Part shown: positions 4,714 to 6,433 of the stretch, piece by piece
Numbering within the stretch: position 1 is the first letter of the stretch
How the letters are laid out: each line of letters starts with the position of its first letter
NCBI GenBank assembly: GCA_964415185.1
Contig: CAYPZI010000155.1
Location: forward strand, 1 to 6,433
From: CAYVBJ01 sp964415185
GTDB taxonomy: Bacteria > Bacteroidota > Rhodothermia > Balneolales > Balneolaceae
Length of the DNA: 6,433 nucleotides
Direction of reading: 5' to 3'
Notes under the pieces: generated by a model
Database searches by the model: none
What the model saw: the letters and a program-made list of their open reading frames with translations, nothing else
Told to the model about the DNA's origin: nothing
Made by a program: the position numbers and the translations under genes

Positions 4714-5448
4714 ATGACACAGGAAGATTTCAAAAATTTCACTTCTGAATCAGAAAATTTTCGTCTAAGAGGAAAAACCGTCAAAGAGATGCTGCCGGAC
4801 GAACAGCCGAGGGAAAAAATGATGCGTTTCGGGGCCGAGAGCCTTTCGGATGCGGAACTGATTGCTATTCTTCTGCGTACCGGAAGCCGCGAAATGAACG
4901 TGATTGAAACCTCACAAGCCATGCTTGAATATTTTGACGGACTAAGGAAGATGTCACGCAAAAATTGGCAGCAGCTTAAAATCGTTCCGGGAATTGCAAC
5001 GGTTAAAGCGATTACACTTGAAGCTGTTTTTGAGCTTTCAAGGCGAATCCAGGTGGCATCCCTGGGAGATCAAATCAAGATCACTTCGCCGGAAGATGCC
5101 GTTGCCTATTTTTCTCCACGGCTGCGGGATTTAACCCGCGAGGTGTTCATCGTAGCATTTTTGAATCCGGCTAAAATGCTCACCGGGTTTAAGAAAATAA
5201 GCTCCGGCGGTGCCACATCCACCATTGTGGATCCAAAAGATGTATTTCATTCAGCCATATTAAACGATGCCCACTCCATTTTGCTTCTTCACAATCACCC
5301 CTCGGGAAATAACCGGGAATCACGTGCAGATATCCGCCTCACCAAACGCATTACCGAAGCCGGCAGCATGCTCGGTATCACAGTGGATGATCATATCATA
5401 ATCGCCGGTGATGGTTTCACGAGCTTCAGAAATAAGGGTTTGATTTAA
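4714..5448 (+). CDS. radC: RadC family JAB1/MPN-domain protein
   Basis: A 244-residue full-length RadC. The N-terminal part (about 20-110) holds the UPF0758 helical domain with P-R-E-K-M at 32-36, L-S-D-A-E-L at 44-49, and a helix-hairpin-helix-like stretch I-V-P-G-I at 90-94. The C-terminal part (about 120-244) is a JAMM metalloprotease-like domain with all expected metal-site residues: E143, H193-N-H195-P-S-G, S203 and D206. Named a DNA repair protein for historical reasons, its role in repair is doubtful and its biochemical activity is not established. The ATG at 4714 gives the usual family N-terminus; no Shine-Dalgarno site is present, only an A/T-rich leader. It diverges from the iron-sulfur gene across 156 bp of A/T-rich DNA in which I see no convincing promoter pair. 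The lipoprotein gene follows after 86 nt. Confidence 0.96.
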   Translation: MTQEDFKNFTSESENFRLRGKTVKEMLPDEQPREKMMRFGAESLSDAELIAILLRTGSREMNVIETSQAMLEYFDGLRKMSRKNWQQLKIVPGIATVKAITLEAVFELSRRIQVASLGDQIKITSPEDAVAYFSPRLRDLTREVFIVAFLNPAKMLTGFKKISSGGATSTIVDPKDVFHSAILNDAHSILLLHNHPSGNNRESRADIRLTKRITEAGSMLGITVDDHIIIAGDGFTSFRNKGLI

Positions 5449-5534
5449 AAAATTGAATCCGCACTGCATCAACATGCGATTACAGAACTTGTCAGGTTTG
5501 TGTTACATTGATGGTAAATCTGAATTAAATACGC

Positions 5535-6128
5535 ATGAAAATGAAGACAAAATCCAATAAACAGCAGTTGTTTTCGATACCAATAATTTTCAGCCTTTTA
5601 ATAGCTTTATTGCTGATTGGCTGTGAAGGGGATCAGGGGCCCGCTGGGCCACCCGGGCCGGAAATCCTTCCCGTATCCTTTGAATTTGAGGCAAGCCTGA
5701 ACGAGGAGAACAATTTTGAATTCCTGCAGGGCATACCTGAAGAAATAGAAGTCTTTGATTCGGATGTTGTGCTGGTTTTTGTCCTTGAAGATTTCATTGA
5801 AGAAGATGATCTCGAAGTCTGGCGACAACTGCCCATCACCGAATTCAATGAAAGGGGTACCCTCATAATTAACTTTGACTTTACCCTGGTCGATATTCGC
5901 CTCTTTTTTGATGCCAACTACCAGTTAGGGGCTGTTGATGAGCTGAATAATGTCATTTTCAGGGGTGTTCATGTTCCATCGGATTTTATAGCCAATGCAC
6001 AGGTAGCCGGAGAAGTAGCAGGTGCCGCTACCATCCCGGAACTTGAAAAGATCCTGGGTGCCGAAATAAAATCCATCAGGAAATCTGTTTCAGGTGTGCC
6101 GATGAGCCAGATTAAGAGGAAGAATTAA
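5535..6128 (+). CDS. Lipoprotein with short collagen-like linker
   Basis: A 197-residue protein with a signal peptide (residues 1-29) and lipobox L27-I28-G29-C30. Directly after C30 are four Gly-X-Y triplets, G32-D-Q-G-P-A-G-P-P-G-P-E, a short collagen-like spacer common in lipoproteins of Bacteroidota and relatives. The rest is mostly predicted beta strands. It includes a pattern (E-V-F-D-S-D-V-V-L-V-F-V-L-E, then W-R-Q-L-P, then I-N-F-D-F-T-L-V-D-I-R-L-F-F-D) that I recall from a widespread uncharacterised flavobacterial lipoprotein family, sometimes mislabelled as dihydrolipoamide dehydrogenase; this is recall, not a search. The C-terminus is basic (IKRKN). Either ATG at 5535 or 5541 would give a working signal peptide. 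It may be transcribed separately from radC. Repeat copy B begins 4 nt after its stop. Confidence 0.85.
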   Translation: MKMKTKSNKQQLFSIPIIFSLLIALLLIGCEGDQGPAGPPGPEILPVSFEFEASLNEENNFEFLQGIPEEIEVFDSDVVLVFVLEDFIEEDDLEVWRQLPITEFNERGTLIINFDFTLVDIRLFFDANYQLGAVDELNNVIFRGVHVPSDFIANAQVAGEVAGAATIPELEKILGAEIKSIRKSVSGVPMSQIKRKN

Positions 6129-6132
6129 ATTC

Positions 6133-6433
6133 GAAAAGCGTTGAACTGTAGAATTGTAGTATCGTTGAACTGGATATTTTGATGATTACTGTGCGTTTCA
6201 AGATAGCGGCGGCGTTGGTATAGATTTTGCCCCGACTGTGGCCGGGGTTTCACGCAGGGGTCGCGGTTGGGTGTTATTCTAGAAGCCAAAGACTATTTTT
6301 TTCATAGCAGCCCTTCGTGAAACTTCGTGTCCTCGCGCCTTCGCGGTAAAAGCAAGCCTGTTTCGCACTTAAAGCCAAGTAGACACAGCGGGGTCACGGC
6401 GTACACGGCGGAGGAATATTTAAAACCGAAACG
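6133..6433 (+). repeat. Dispersed repeat, copy B (cut by the right edge)
   Basis: Same element and orientation as 1997-2287. It starts 4 nt after the stop of the lipoprotein gene, so it forms that gene's 3' region. Relative to copy A it has about 10 extra bases (CTTCGTGAAA at about 6313-6322), which is one more unit of the local 9-10-nt repeat (CTTCGTGTCC follows). The octamer block is at 6140-6171. Whether the inverted half seen after copy A (2288-2430) follows here cannot be seen. Confidence 0.88.
6230..6250 (+). terminator. GC-rich hairpin in repeat copy B, possible transcript end of the lipoprotein gene
   Basis: CCCCG 6230-6234 pairs with CGGGG 6243-6247, followed by TTT and then C. It is about 100 nt beyond the lipoprotein stop codon and on the same strand, so it could end or protect that transcript. 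The T run is short, so it is a weak candidate. Confidence 0.35.

Noticed and set aside
5489..5522. Bacteroidota-type promoter (TTG, then TAAATCTG) before the lipoprotein gene
   Set aside because: The -7 box is one base off the TAnnTTTG consensus and the 23-nt spacing to the TTG is long, so chance cannot be excluded.

Overview
The window looks like chromosomal DNA of a marine or halophilic member of the Bacteroidota/Balneolota (Rhodothermota) group. The reasons are three lipoprotein genes, one of them with a short collagen-like Gly-X-Y linker after the lipobox, an NHL/6-bladed beta-propeller lipoprotein, few clear Shine-Dalgarno sites, and intergenic short-period repeats of a kind common in these genomes. 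The phylum call is an inference from gene style, not from a marker gene.

Layout. Positions 1-1570 (minus strand) hold a tight three-gene cluster: a secreted cysteine-rich peptide (1301-1570), a 6-bladed beta-propeller lipoprotein (82-1281, TTG start), and the first 20 codons of another lipoprotein (1-60, running off the left edge). Gaps are about 20 nt, so the three are probably co-transcribed and act in the cell envelope. Behind them (1636-1919, minus) lies what looks like a frameshifted gene remnant. Positions 1954-2600 contain no credible gene and are a mosaic of repeats: an (AG)7 tract, an 8-nt-period module, GC-rich 9-nt-period modules in both orientations, a 7-nt-period module, and several hairpins. 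About 290 bp of this mosaic (1997-2287) recurs in the same orientation at 6133-6433, where it starts 4 nt after a stop codon and runs off the right edge.

Between the two repeat copies are five genes. Three are on the minus strand: a secreted protein of unknown function (2642-3160), a four-helix DUF423 membrane protein (3478-3855), and a three-domain iron-sulfur protein (3901-4557, one divergent ferredoxin-like domain plus two CDGSH domains). Two are on the plus strand: radC (4714-5448) and a collagen-linker lipoprotein (5535-6128). The 3161-3477 gap carries a set of nested inverted repeats that may be a structured RNA.

The radC, DUF423 and iron-sulfur genes are ordinary core-type genes. The parts most worth a second look are the peptide/propeller/lipoprotein cluster and the composite repeat element.
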